Shown here piece by piece: positions 17,323-25,297 of a stretch of 42,139 bases of DNA. The stretch's first letter is position 1. The number at the start of each line of letters is the position of its first letter. Made by a program: the position numbers and the translations under genes. The stretch is from a virus. The notes beneath the pieces are model-generated. The model saw nothing but the letters and a program-made list of their open reading frames with translations. It had not been told where the DNA came from and made no database searches. The stretch is from IMG/VR virus record IMGVR_UViG_3300045911_000040, positions 1 through 42,139 of that record. One strand, written 5' to 3'.

Positions 17323-17981
17323 CCACGATCCCCGAAAGCGCCCGCAACATCCTGTCCTTCATCTCGTCGAAGGAAGCCCCCCGTGGGGCCGTGGACTACT
17401 TCCGGGGCGTCCGCATCCCACCCCCGCGCCCGCTGACGGAGATGACCATCAACGAAGTCTTGGCGTGGCAGCGACAGGCGGTGCGCGCCGGGTCGTTTTC
17501 CGCCGCGGCGGGCAAGTTCCAGATCATCACACCGACGCTGACCAGCCTGCGCGACGAACTCGGGCTTACCGGCAATGAGTTGTTCGACGAAGCCATGCAG
17601 GACCGCATGGGGTTCCAGCTTCTGCGCCGTCGTGGGTGGGACAAGTTTGCAAGGGGCCAAATCACAGAGGCTCAGTTCGCCAACAACCTGGCGCAAGAAT
17701 GGGCCATTCTTCCCCTCGTGTCCGGGCCGAAAGCGGGCCGGTCGGTCTATCAAGGCGACGGCGTGAACCGTGCGGGCGTGTCGCCCGAGACGATCCTCGC
17801 CGTGATCTCGGGCCGCAAGGTTGTTCCGACCCGCGTGTCCGGCGATCCGATGCCGCCCATGCCCCCGGTCCCGCGGCCGGACACGAAGGGGGAGGGGATG
17901 CCCCCGGCGCCCGGCCCTTTTTCGGGGCTGATCCGCTGGCTGGCAACCCTGCTTTCGAGCCTGCGGCACCGGGACAAGTAG
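17319..17981 (+). CDS. Lambda-R-like muramidase (unshifted product)
   Basis: The frame-0 product has 220 residues. Its enzyme part (about 1-165) resembles the lambda endolysin fold: E19 in SSKEAPRG as likely catalytic acid, GKFQII (65-70), helix NELFDEAMQDRMGFQLLRRRGW, and FANNLAQEWAILP. It would cleave the glycan strand of peptidoglycan. A Pro-rich linker (PMPPMPPVPRP) follows. The frame-0 C-terminus, SGLIRWLATLLSSLRHRDK, reads as an amphipathic cationic helix like those ending some endolysins of Gram-negative phages. No other endolysin gene is visible. A -1 slip at 17915-17921 would instead fuse the enzyme to the large ejection protein. Confidence 0.85.
   Translation: MTTIPESARNILSFISSKEAPRGAVDYFRGVRIPPPRPLTEMTINEVLAWQRQAVRAGSFSAAAGKFQIITPTLTSLRDELGLTGNELFDEAMQDRMGFQLLRRRGWDKFARGQITEAQFANNLAQEWAILPLVSGPKAGRSVYQGDGVNRAGVSPETILAVISGRKVVPTRVSGDPMPPMPPVPRPDTKGEGMPPAPGPFSGLIRWLATLLSSLRHRDK
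17915..17966 (+). promoter_or_regulatory. Candidate -1 programmed ribosomal frameshift site
   Basis: In the muramidase frame the codons are GGC CCT TTT TCG. The heptamer C CCT TTT (17915-17921) is a perfect X XXY YYZ slippery site: both tRNAs can re-pair after a -1 slip, to CCC and TTT. Eleven bases downstream is a stem-loop, CCGCTGGCT (17933-17941), 16-base loop, AGCCTGCGG (17958-17966), eight pairs around one T-T mismatch. A purine-rich GGGGGAGGGG lies about 17 bases upstream and could act like an internal Shine-Dalgarno stimulator. The -1 frame then stays open for 1425 codons. Confidence 0.65.
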
Positions 17982-20900
17982 CGCCCGGCGGAGCGTCCTA
18001 CGGGGGCATCGCTCCCGTAGATCAACCCAACGCCAACATCCAGATTGCCCCCGGCGAGGTCGCCCCACTGGCGCCTGCAACGCCCACGGCTTCTGCCGCC
18101 GCGGGGCAACCCGTCACGCCGGTCGTCCAAGAGATGATCGCGGGCTCGCCCGCGCCCGTCGATCCGGCCGTCGTGCAGACGCTTCCTCCCGGGGCAGCCG
18201 CGCCTGACGCAGTGCAGGCCGCCCCCGCGGCCGGGGAGCCCGTGCCTGCCACGCAACCGACTGTCACTACGGGTAATGGCCCCATCACGGTATACCTGCC
18301 GGGCGGCATCCAGCAACCCAAGCCAGGCTTCTTCGCAGGCGCAGGGCGGCAGATCGGGGCCGATTGGCAACTTAATACCGAACTCGGAGCCGTAGTTTCT
18401 GCTCTCCTAAATGCGGACAGCGATGATCCTACAACCACAATCAACAAGTTGTCCGACACCGAATTGTGGAACAGCCTGACGGACGACGAGAAGGCCACGC
18501 CCGAGTTTTTTGCCGACGTGTTGACTGCCCGCGATCTAGCCGAGCGACGGGCCGCGCTGCGGCGTCGAGACGAGTTGGAAGATCAAGTCGGCGATGGGCC
18601 GTTGCCTGCTATTCTTGCCAGCATCATTGCTCAATTTGGTAGCCCAATCAACTATATCCCCATCGCGGGTGTCGGGTCCAAAGCTGTGACGGGCGCCCGC
18701 ACGGGCTTGGCGGCGTTCGGTCGGTCGGCTGCGCTCGTGGGTGGCTCGTCCATTGCGCTGACGGCGGCGCAGGAAACCTTCATCCACCAGGTGCAGGCAG
18801 GCCGGACGCTGGGCGAAAGCCTGACTGCGATGGCCATGTCTGGTTTGATCGGCTCCGGCCTCGGTGGCCCTTTAGGCGTGCTGGCACGCCGTGGCGCCAT
18901 TCGCCGGGCCGAGGTCGATGCTTTCGATGCGGCGGCTGTCGATGCTTTCGATGCTGCCTTGGCGGCAGAAATCGAGCCCCCCGCGGCGGCCCGCGTCAAA
19001 GGTAATATTGTAACACTTGCCGACGAAGCCCCGCCGCCCGGTAGAGTTGTTGACGATTTGGCCAACAAGCCACTGGTCCCGGACGCCTACGACGAAGCGG
19101 TCGCCGCCGGGCGTGGGTTGTCGGAAGCCGAGCGGATTGCCTTGGCCCAGCGGGCTGACGAGGGGGGCTTCTTTACGACCGAAGAACTCGGGCGGATGGA
19201 GGGGGCCAAGCAGACATTTGACGGGGAACTGGCGGGCGTGCGCGCCAAGATCGCCGAGGTCGAAGCGTCCATCGAAAACCTGACCCGACTGCGCGAAGAA
19301 GCGACCGACCGCGGCCCACGTCAGTCTTATGGCCAACGCCTGCGCCGCAAGCGGGAGGAACTGGAGGCTTTGGCCGCCCGGGAACTCGACCTTTCAGAAA
19401 TCCGCCGGGCGCTTGATGACGCGGCCAACGGAGGCTTGCGGCTTGTCCGCGCAACCGCCCGGGAAATGGCCGACACGATCAACCGCACGGTCGAGGAACC
19501 TCGGCCAGTGCGCAACAGCGCGCAAATCGCGGATGACCTCGCTTATTTAGAAGAACTCGTAGCCGCATCCGAACGACGGCTTGAGGGCCGGACCGAAACG
19601 CTGGGCGCTGGTCCGCGCCGCCCGCCGCCGCCCCGCAACCTTGGTGAAGTCGAGGCGCAGGCGATGGATGTGAACCAGCCCGCCGAACTGGAGATGCAAG
19701 GCACCGCTCGCAGCCTGTCCGCCGGTGCGGCGCCCAGGTTCGTGGGCTCTACCGATATGAAATACGATCCCGCCGACACGCGGCTTTTTGCGCGAAACAT
19801 GCTGTCAAGACTGGCTTTGGCGATCTACAAGAAAGGCCAAGGGCGGTTCAAGACAATAGGCGAAGCCGCCAGCGTGATCCCCCGCCTGTCCAACCTCGGA
19901 GTGGCCAACCCAGGGATTACTTTGGCAGGGAGCCGGTGGGCCAGCACCCGTGAATACGCCATGCGGATGGCCGCTATCGGTCTGGAATTCGTGGGGCCTA
20001 ACGCCGGTCGAGCGTTTCAAAACCACGTTCCGGTGGAGATGCTTATTCGGTCGCGAGTAGACCCCATGGTCCACCGGGCGCGGGCTTTAGTTGACACAGG
20101 CTATCGCTCGTATCTTCGGGATGTGAAGGCTTTTAACAAGCAAGCCAAAATGGCCGGGCAGCCCACTCGCCCGGTGCTAACACCCAACGAGTTCTCCGCG
20201 GCCGTGTCGGAGGCTGTGTCCCGCGCGGACCTGGACCCCACCAACCCGCAACGGAGCAAGCATATCAGCATGGTGGCAAAGCAAGTCCACGATCAGTATT
20301 TCCGCCCGCTGTTCGATGAACTCACCAACGCTGGGCTGCTGAAAGACTTGCCGCCGGATGCGTCGGTTGGCTATCTGATGCGCGTGTGGGACACAGCGGC
20401 TATCCAAAGCCATTTGCCGATTTTCCGCGAAAAGATTGGCGACTACATCCGAAAGGCACCGGGTGCAAATGCGTATACCCAAGCGGAATTGTCGAAGATT
20501 GTCAGCGACACAGTGAACAACATAATCTCTCCGATGACAGACATCGGCTTTCCTCGCTACCGAATTGTGGCTGAGCGCGGCCCGTTAGCAACTCGGGAAT
20601 TGCACATCCCGAACGAAGCTGTAGACCGCGTGGCCGTCCCGGATGACAAAGGGGGGCACAAGATTGTCAGCTTCATCAACAACGACATACGCTACCTCTT
20701 GGAGCGGTATATCCGAACGGCTGTTGCCGATCTAGCCATGACCAAAGAGTTTGGCAGCCCTAATCCTATGGACGACATTCTAAAGAAAATGTCAGACGAA
20801 GCGCAACGGGACATCGCAAGCCGCCGCGCCGCCGGAGAGTTGACCGAGGCGCAAGCGAGGGCGCTGGGCCGCGAACTTGAACACGAGAAAGCCGCCATGC

Positions 20901-22198
20901 TGACCGTCTACGAGCGCGTGCGCGGCACTTCGTCAATTCCCATAGACCCGACCTACGACGTGCCCAGACGCATCTTGCATCAGCTTCGGAACATGACAGT
21001 GCTACGGCTTATGGGCCTCGGCGCGACAGCCCAGCTTCCCGACACCGGTCGCATGGTGATGCAGCAAGGTGTGTCTCGCGTTTACGGCGATCTGTTCCGC
21101 GAAATGCAAACCGCTTTCCGCGGGGTCAGAGCCAACGTCAAGGATTTGCGCCAAGCTAACGTAGGCACGGACATAATTCTCGCCACCACGGCCCGACGCA
21201 TCACGGACGCCGGAACGAACATGCACTCGCGCACGATGATCGAGCGCGCGGGCGACCGAGGGGTCGAACTTATGTATCTGTGGAACGGCATGAACCACAT
21301 GAACGCAGCCACCAAAACCTTCTCCGGCTTTGGCGCCATACAAGAAATCCTGGAGAGTGCGGACTTGGTGTCTCGGGGCGCAGCACTAGACCCAAAAACC
21401 CAAGTCCGGTTGGCCCGCATGGGGATTTCCACAGAGGACTTGTCTCGGATCGCCGAACAGCGCGATCCGAACCGGTGGCGTGTCGGGCGGGGAGAGCCGG
21501 ACCCGGAGTTCGGCTGGTTCCAAACGCCGGAAGGTGCATATGTCGGCGGGCTCGACACTTGGCCGGATAGAGAGTTGGCCGAGCGGGTAGGCCAACGGCT
21601 GCTGATGTTGACTGACGATACTATTATAACTCCTGGCGCGGCCGACACTCCACGCTTTTTTGACACCTGGTGGGGCCGGATGTTTGGAACCCTGAAACGG
21701 TTCATGTTTGCTGCTGCGGGGCGCACGACATTGGTCGGGCTTCAACGCCAAGACGCAGACGCTCTGCTGGGTATGACCCAGATGCTGGCCTTCGGGGCAC
21801 TTTCGCTCTACCTACGCTACGCGCTCACTAATCGCTTGGCGGAACTGGAGAAAATGGACACGAACGAGTTCATCTTGAACTCTATTGACCGTTCCGGCAT
21901 CGTGCCGCTGTTTTTTGAGGCGGACAACGCAATCGGGTCCATCGTGGGCACTTACGCTCAACCCACTCGCTTGATGACCGGCGCTGCTCCGCTTCGGACT
22001 TCCGAAGCAGCAATGGCCAAATACGTCGCAGGGGCGCCCGGCTCTTACCTCATCGACGCCGCTCAAACGGCAAAATACATCGCCGACAAGGACTGGGAAG
22101 TTGCAGCCAATGACTGGTGGCGCATGATACGTCTGATGCCTGGGAACAACCTGGTGTGGTGGGCGTGGCTTTTGGAAACGCAGCGGCCGGAGCGTTGA
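17921..22198 (+). CDS. Giant internal virion protein, T7 gp16-like, -1 frame
   Basis: From the slip point this frame encodes 1425 residues. Joined to the first 201 of the muramidase it gives about 1626, an N-terminal glycosidase plus huge helical domain as in T7 gp16, the ejected channel protein. A Pro/Ala-rich linker leads into FFAGAGRQIGADWQLNTELG, a hydrophobic small-residue region (about 18650-18900) and long coiled-coil and helical parts. Upstream of 17921 the frame is only a shadow of the muramidase. The first in-frame ATG is at 18134, without a good ribosome binding site. A separate start there is the alternative; an indel in the T-run is another. Confidence 0.8.
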   Translation, partial: FGADPLAGNPAFEPAAPGQVAPGGASYGGIAPVDQPNANIQIAPGEVAPLAPATPTASAAAGQPVTPVVQEMIAGSPAPVDPAVVQTLPPGAAAPDAVQAAPAAGEPVPATQPTVTTGNGPITVYLPGGIQQPKPGFFAGAGRQIGADWQLNTELGAVVSALLNADSDDPTTTINKLSDTELWNSLTDDEKATPEFFADVLTARDLAERRAALRRRDELEDQVGDGPLPAILASIIAQFGSPINYIPIAGVGSKAVTGARTGLAAFGRSAALVGGSSIALTAAQETFIHQVQAGRTLGESLTAMAMSGLIGSGLGGPLGVLARRGAIRRAEVDAFDAAAVDAFDAALAAEIEPPAAARVKGNIVTLADEAPPPGRVVDDLANKPLVPDAYDEAVAAGRGLSEAERIALAQRADEGGFFTTEELGRMEGAKQTFDGELAGVRAKIAEVEASIENLTRLREEATDRGPRQSYGQRLRRKREELEALAARELDLSEIRRALDDAANGGLRLVRATAREMADTINRTVEEPRPVRNSAQIADDLAYLEELVAASERRLEGRTETLGAGPRRPPPPRNLGEVEAQAMDVNQPAELEMQGTARSLSAGAAPRFVGSTDMKYDPADTRLFARNMLSRLALAIYKKGQGRFKTIGEAASVIPRLSNLGVANPGITLAGSRWASTREYAMRMAAIGLEFVGPNAGRAFQNHVPVEMLIRSRVDPMVHRARALVDTGYRSYLRDVKAFNKQAKMAGQPTRPVLTPNEFSAAVSEAVSRADLDPTNPQRSKHISMVAKQVHDQYFRPLFDELTNAGLLKDLPPDASVGYLMRVWDTAAIQSHLPIFREKIGDYIRKAPGANAYTQAELSKIVSDTVNNIISPMTDIGFPRYRIVAERGPLATRELHIPNEAVDRVAVPDDKGGHKIVSFINNDIRYLLERYIRTAVADLAMTKEFGSPNPMDDILKKMSDEAQRDIASRRAAGELTEAQARALGRELEHEKAAMLTVYERVRGTSSIPIDPTYDVPRRILHQLRNMTVLRLMGLGATAQLPDTGRMVMQQGVSRVYGDLFREMQTAFRGVRANVKDLRQANVGTDIILATTARRITDAGTNMHSRTMIERAGDRGVELMYLWNGMNHMNAATKTFSGFGAIQEILESADLVSRGAALDPKTQVRLARMGISTEDLSRIAEQRDPNRWRVGRGEPDPEFGWFQTPEGAYVGGLDTWPDRELAERVGQRLLMLTDDTIITPGAADTPRFFDTWWGRMFGTLKRFMFAAAGRTTLVGLQRQDADALLGMTQMLAFGALSLYLRYALTNRLAELEKMDTNEFILNSIDRSGIVPLFFEADNAIGSIVGTYAQPTRLMTGAAPLRTSEAAMAKYVAGAPGSYLIDAAQTAKYIADKDWEVAANDWWRMIRLMPGNNLVWWAWLLETQRPER

Positions 22199-22225
22199 CC
22201 CTGCGACTGACGTGTGCGATATAGA
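22195..22225 (+). promoter_or_regulatory. Weak candidate promoter for tail fibre and lysis genes
   Basis: TTGACC (22195-22200) overlaps the stop codon of the giant internal protein, and TATAGA (22220-22225) follows after 19 bp, a longer than ideal spacing. As at the capsid gene, the -35 overlaps a stop codon. It would allow separate control of fibre and lysis genes. Confidence 0.28.
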
Positions 22226-22240
22226 AGGCAGGAGGTCGGC

Positions 22241-23812
22241 ATGGTAGTTTCATCAACCAACGCAGTCACTCGGTTCAACGGGAACGGGGTCACGACGGTT
22301 TTCAACGCCCCGGTCGTGGGTGAAGCAGGTTGGCTTGTCGTGACCCTGTTCGACAACTTCGGGAATGGGACCTTGCAGGTCCTGAACACCGACTACACCT
22401 ATTCCATGTCCACGGGCCAAATCACGATGTCTACGGCCCCGGCCGTAGGGGAAGTTTTGGTCGTTCAACGAACCACACCGCTGACGCAGCCTGCGAAACT
22501 GGAGGAACTGACCGAACTCCCGGCGGCCACGCTGGAGGGCGGGCTCGACCGATTGACCCTGATCTCCCAAGACCTCAGCGCCCGGCTTGACCGGGCAGTG
22601 CTTATCCCGGTCAACGAGGAAGGGGTGTCCGCAGAAGAACTGCTGGAGAACATCCAAACTCTTGTGCCGCTGGCCGACGAACTCGAAACGCTTGCAAGCA
22701 TAGCGAGCGACATAGAGAACCTTGGGCCGCTCTCGCCCGACTTGGCGCAGCTAGCTGCTGCGCTGAACGCCGGGGCCAGCCCTTTTAGCAACCACGTCGT
22801 CATCGCGGGAAGCGGCCCCCGCCTGTCTCTTTCGGACACTGGCACGCCTGTGGCGGGGGCCGAACGGGTGTCTCTGCGCCACAACGCGGGGACGTTCGCC
22901 GTGCAGTTGCGAACGGCGGCTGACGCCCTCGTCGGTGCAATCCTGCAAGCGGACGTAAACGCCGCAGGCGCGACACTCATCCGCGCGCGGATCGGTGGCG
23001 CCGTCCGGCTGGCCATCGACAACGCGGGCGCGGACATCACCGGGCTGATGAAGGCCACGCGCGCCTCGTGGCGCGAGCCGGTGGCAGCGGTCGGCGATAC
23101 CCATTCGATTACCGACTGCAACAATATCGTGGACAGCGGCCTCTACTACGTCGAGCAGACCGCGCTGAACCGCCCGCCGGTGGCGGCCACTCAAGGGGCC
23201 TATGTGTTTCACCTGCGCCAGTATGCCGACAACTACTGGACGCAGATCGCTTTCCGCGATGCGCCGAACCAAGGCACCATGTTCATACGGAACAACCTCG
23301 GCGGATCGCCCGGTGCGTGGCGGTCGGTCGAGGGGCGGGAGCAAACGTCGCCTGTCTCCACGGCCTCGGGAACGCAGGCAGAGTTCACGGCCTTGCCGCT
23401 GAATGTGAACAGCTTCCGCTTGTTGTTCGACCGGGTAGGCGTCAACAGCAGCGGCGTTCATGTGGATGTGACCCTGCGCACAAGCCCCGGCGGACCTGTT
23501 ACCAGCGGCTATGTCGGGAGCACCATCCTCACCCGCGATAGCGCGGCCACCGTGGGGTTCGCAATCACAACCGGAATTCGTTTGAGCGCTAACGCGAACG
23601 GTGTTCTGCGCGGCGGCATGATCGACTTTCGGAAGCTGGGCGATGGCAGCACTTGGGGGTGGAGCGGTTGCGTTTCGGGGAGTGAGAGTTCCCGCATAAA
23701 CACCACAGCAGGCGTCGTGACCGGCCTCACAAACCCGGTTTCGGGGGTCCGCCTGACGGCTGCGACGGGCGCTTTCAACGGCGGCGAATTCCGCGTGGAA
23801 TGGGGAGGCTGA
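22241..23812 (+). CDS. T7-type tail fibre protein
   Basis: A 523-residue protein whose first 120 residues match the T7 gp17 N-terminal anchor domain: NAVTRFNGNGVTTVFNAPVV, LQVLNTDYTYSM, QITMSTAPAVGEVLVVQRTTPLTQP and LEGGLDRLTLISQDLSARLDRAV. This domain fixes the fibre to the tail. A repeat-poor shaft and beta-rich C-terminal receptor-binding part follow, with cysteines rare. GGAGG lies before ATG 22241, preferred over the upstream start at 22214. It is the second likely adhesion device besides the spike block at 7.8-12.1 kb, so the virion may carry two receptor-binding systems. Confidence 0.88.
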   Translation: MVVSSTNAVTRFNGNGVTTVFNAPVVGEAGWLVVTLFDNFGNGTLQVLNTDYTYSMSTGQITMSTAPAVGEVLVVQRTTPLTQPAKLEELTELPAATLEGGLDRLTLISQDLSARLDRAVLIPVNEEGVSAEELLENIQTLVPLADELETLASIASDIENLGPLSPDLAQLAAALNAGASPFSNHVVIAGSGPRLSLSDTGTPVAGAERVSLRHNAGTFAVQLRTAADALVGAILQADVNAAGATLIRARIGGAVRLAIDNAGADITGLMKATRASWREPVAAVGDTHSITDCNNIVDSGLYYVEQTALNRPPVAATQGAYVFHLRQYADNYWTQIAFRDAPNQGTMFIRNNLGGSPGAWRSVEGREQTSPVSTASGTQAEFTALPLNVNSFRLLFDRVGVNSSGVHVDVTLRTSPGGPVTSGYVGSTILTRDSAATVGFAITTGIRLSANANGVLRGGMIDFRKLGDGSTWGWSGCVSGSESSRINTTAGVVTGLTNPVSGVRLTAATGAFNGGEFRVEWGG

Positions 23813-23813
23813 T

Positions 23814-24086
23814 ATGTCGGACTGGCTGAACCACCTTCTCGACCGCTGGTCGGTGTTGACGTTCATTGCGGGCGCCGTATTCGCCGCGATCTGGGGTCGG
23901 GCGACCCGAGCGGCCAAAGCTGAAATGCTTGCTCGGGAAGTGGCCCAACTCCGCGCGGACGTTGCAGATATGCAAGGCCGGATCGCCCGGGGGGATACGC
24001 AATTCGCCGTGCTTACCGCCGAGATCGGCTTCATCAAGGCCAGCATATCCCGGATCGAGCAACACATCATGAGCATGAAAGGATGA
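23814..24086 (+). CDS. Membrane-anchored coiled-coil protein of the lysis cassette
   Basis: This 90-residue protein has one N-terminal membrane segment (about residues 13-27, VLTFIAGAVFAAIWG), followed by a long heptad-like helix (AKAEMLAREVAQLRADVADMQGRIARG and on). It overlaps the next gene by 4 bases (ATGA). It could be a holin-associated or spanin-like membrane protein, and similar proteins are often annotated only as phage membrane coiled coils. Location next to spanins supports a role in lysis. Confidence 0.7.
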   Translation: MSDWLNHLLDRWSVLTFIAGAVFAAIWGRATRAAKAEMLAREVAQLRADVADMQGRIARGDTQFAVLTAEIGFIKASISRIEQHIMSMKG

Positions 24087-24334
24087 AACCAATGGACCGC
24101 CCCAGCATCTTCGCCAGTGCCTTTGCCCGCATCCTGATCCGATACGCGGTCGGACCCTTCGTTGCCTTGGTGTTCGCGGGGTCGCCGGTCGTGGCCGAGT
24201 TGATCGCTGATCCCGATTTGCACTTCCTGGTCGAGGTCGGGCTCCAGACCTTGGGCGTGACCCTTGGGGGTGTTTTGGTTGCCAAGACAGAAATGTCCCG
24301 CATCAAGGCCAAGCGTGAAGGGGGCGACCTGTGA
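24083..24334 (+). CDS. Putative holin (two membrane segments)
   Basis: An 83-residue protein with two probable membrane helices, about residues 17-40 (ILIRYAVGPFVALVFAGSPVVAEL) and 48-68 (FLVEVGLQTLGVTLGGVLVA), and a short Lys/Arg-rich C-terminus (MSRIKAKREGGDL). Size, topology and place in front of the spanin pair fit a class II holin that would release the muramidase to the periplasm. It overlaps both neighbours (ATGA before, GTGA after). No family match is claimed. Confidence 0.65.
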   Translation: MKPMDRPSIFASAFARILIRYAVGPFVALVFAGSPVVAELIADPDLHFLVEVGLQTLGVTLGGVLVAKTEMSRIKAKREGGDL

Positions 24335-24432
24335 TACGGGTGGGTTTGATCGTCATGGCGTGTGCCGCGTTCCTGCTTTTGGCGGCGCTGGCGCCGGGGT
24401 TTGATGTGTGGACCGGGGGGCCGATGCGATGA
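24331..24432 (+). CDS. 33-residue single-span membrane protein, GTG start
   Basis: A GTG at 24331 overlaps the upstream stop (GTGA), and its own stop overlaps the ATG of the i-spanin gene (ATGA at 24429). The peptide MIRVGLIVMACAAFLLLAAL followed by a short polar tail is one clean membrane helix. Coupling at both ends makes translation likely. It may modulate holin timing, for example as an antiholin or pinholin-like partner, which is inference. Confidence 0.5.
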   Translation: MIRVGLIVMACAAFLLLAALAPGFDVWTGGPMR

Positions 24433-24725
24433 TCTGGAAACTGGTTGCGTGGCTGATGAGCCAGTCGTGGGCCAAGTGGGCCATGGCTGCCGTGGGCGTC
24501 CTAGGGGCGTTGGAGGTCTACATTGCGCGGGAGCGCCGCCGGGCCGTCAGCGCGGCAGAAGCCCAGCGCGAGCGCGATGCCGCGCGTTGGGGACGCGATC
24601 TGGCCGACCGGGTTCGGCAAAACGAAGGGAGATTGAACGATGAAGCGACTGGCTCTGGCGATCCTCGCCGCGTTTATCTTGACTTCCTGCGGAAGCGTGG
24701 GCGGGTTCGGCCGCCCGGTAACTGA
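24429..24725 (+). CDS. Inner-membrane spanin (Rz-like)
   Basis: A 98-residue protein with an N-terminal membrane segment (about residues 18-36, AKWAMAAVGVLGALEVYIA) and a charged coiled-coil periplasmic part (RERRRAVSAAEAQRERDAARWGRDLADRVRQNE). A lipoprotein gene starts inside it in another frame at 24640 and runs past its end, the classic Rz/Rz1 arrangement. Spanins fuse inner and outer membranes in the last step of lysis. The ATG at 24429 overlaps the preceding stop codon. Confidence 0.83.
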   Translation: MIWKLVAWLMSQSWAKWAMAAVGVLGALEVYIARERRRAVSAAEAQRERDAARWGRDLADRVRQNEGRLNDEATGSGDPRRVYLDFLRKRGRVRPPGN

Positions 24726-24852
24726 CCTCGACGCCGCCTGCCAAGTGTGGCGCGACCGGCTGCCTGTCGTGTCGGAAGACGCGCCGCTGGCCGATCTCCA
24801 GCAAGCAGCGCGCCAGGTTCTGGCTTACGAGGAAGCCTGCGGGTCGTTGTAG
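24640..24852 (+). CDS. Outer-membrane spanin lipoprotein (Rz1-like)
   Basis: A 70-residue lipoprotein: signal peptide MKRLALAILAAFILTSC with lipobox LTSC (cysteine at residue 17), then a short periplasmic region. It overlaps the i-spanin gene by 86 bases in a different frame, which strongly supports both calls. It would be anchored in the outer membrane and bind the i-spanin. Its end overlaps the convergent DUF6378 gene by 28 bases, so the rightward and leftward operons meet here without a visible terminator. Confidence 0.85.
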   Translation: MKRLALAILAAFILTSCGSVGGFGRPVTDLDAACQVWRDRLPVVSEDAPLADLQQAARQVLAYEEACGSL

Positions 24853-25286
24853 TCGTCCGACAGCGCATCGTCGCGGGCCACCGCGCACTCATAGGCAATC
24901 CCGAGATAGGCCGCAGCATCGACGTAGCTGTCCCGGTGCGCCGGGTTCTTCGCTAGCCGCGCCAGCTTCACGGCGACCATCGCCAAGGCCATCTCGTGCG
25001 CCGTCAGCTTCGTGCCCAGGATCGAGTTCGTGATCGAGGCCGTGTGCCGGTAGTTATCCACCGGATCGCCGTAGGTCGCGTTCCGGTCGCCGTGCGTCAG
25101 CTTGTCCGCCGTGCGCAGGATGTCCCCCCGCAGGGTAAACGGCGCGGGTCCCGGGAACAGACTGGGCAGTTCCGGCTGCGCCTGCCGAGGCCCCGGGGTG
25201 TAGGGCATCTGCATGTCCGGCAGTTCCCGAGTAGCCCGCTGTTGCGCTTGCCGCCGTTCTTCCAGTTCTTTCGTGATCGAGCCCAT
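24825..25286 (-). CDS. DUF6378-like phage protein
   Basis: This 153-residue protein carries the segment LTHGDRNATYGDPVDNYRHTASI followed by KLTAHEMALAMVAVKLARLAKNPAHRDSYVDAAAYLGIA, the signature of the DUF6378 family found in many phages. The helical pattern with Asp, His and Glu resembles MazG-like nucleotide hydrolases, but the activity is unproven. The first 50 residues are a disordered Pro/Gln-rich extension. AAGGAG precedes the ATG. It is the last gene of the leftward operon and overlaps the o-spanin gene on the other strand. Confidence 0.85.
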   Translation of the reverse strand: MGSITKELEERRQAQQRATRELPDMQMPYTPGPRQAQPELPSLFPGPAPFTLRGDILRTADKLTHGDRNATYGDPVDNYRHTASITNSILGTKLTAHEMALAMVAVKLARLAKNPAHRDSYVDAAAYLGIAYECAVARDDALSDDYNDPQASS

Positions 25287-25297
25287 GTGAGTTCTCC

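Noticed and set aside
17636-17914. The -1 frame upstream of the slippery site as a real N-terminus of the giant protein, starting at GTG 17636
   Set aside because: The residues are Arg/Gly/Pro-rich with no structure, exactly the out-of-frame reading of the muramidase, and no ribosome binding site precedes the GTG.
22751-24223. 490-residue minus-strand frame opposite the tail fibre
   Set aside because: Antisense to a clear T7-type fibre and to the lysis genes; low-complexity composition and no operon context.
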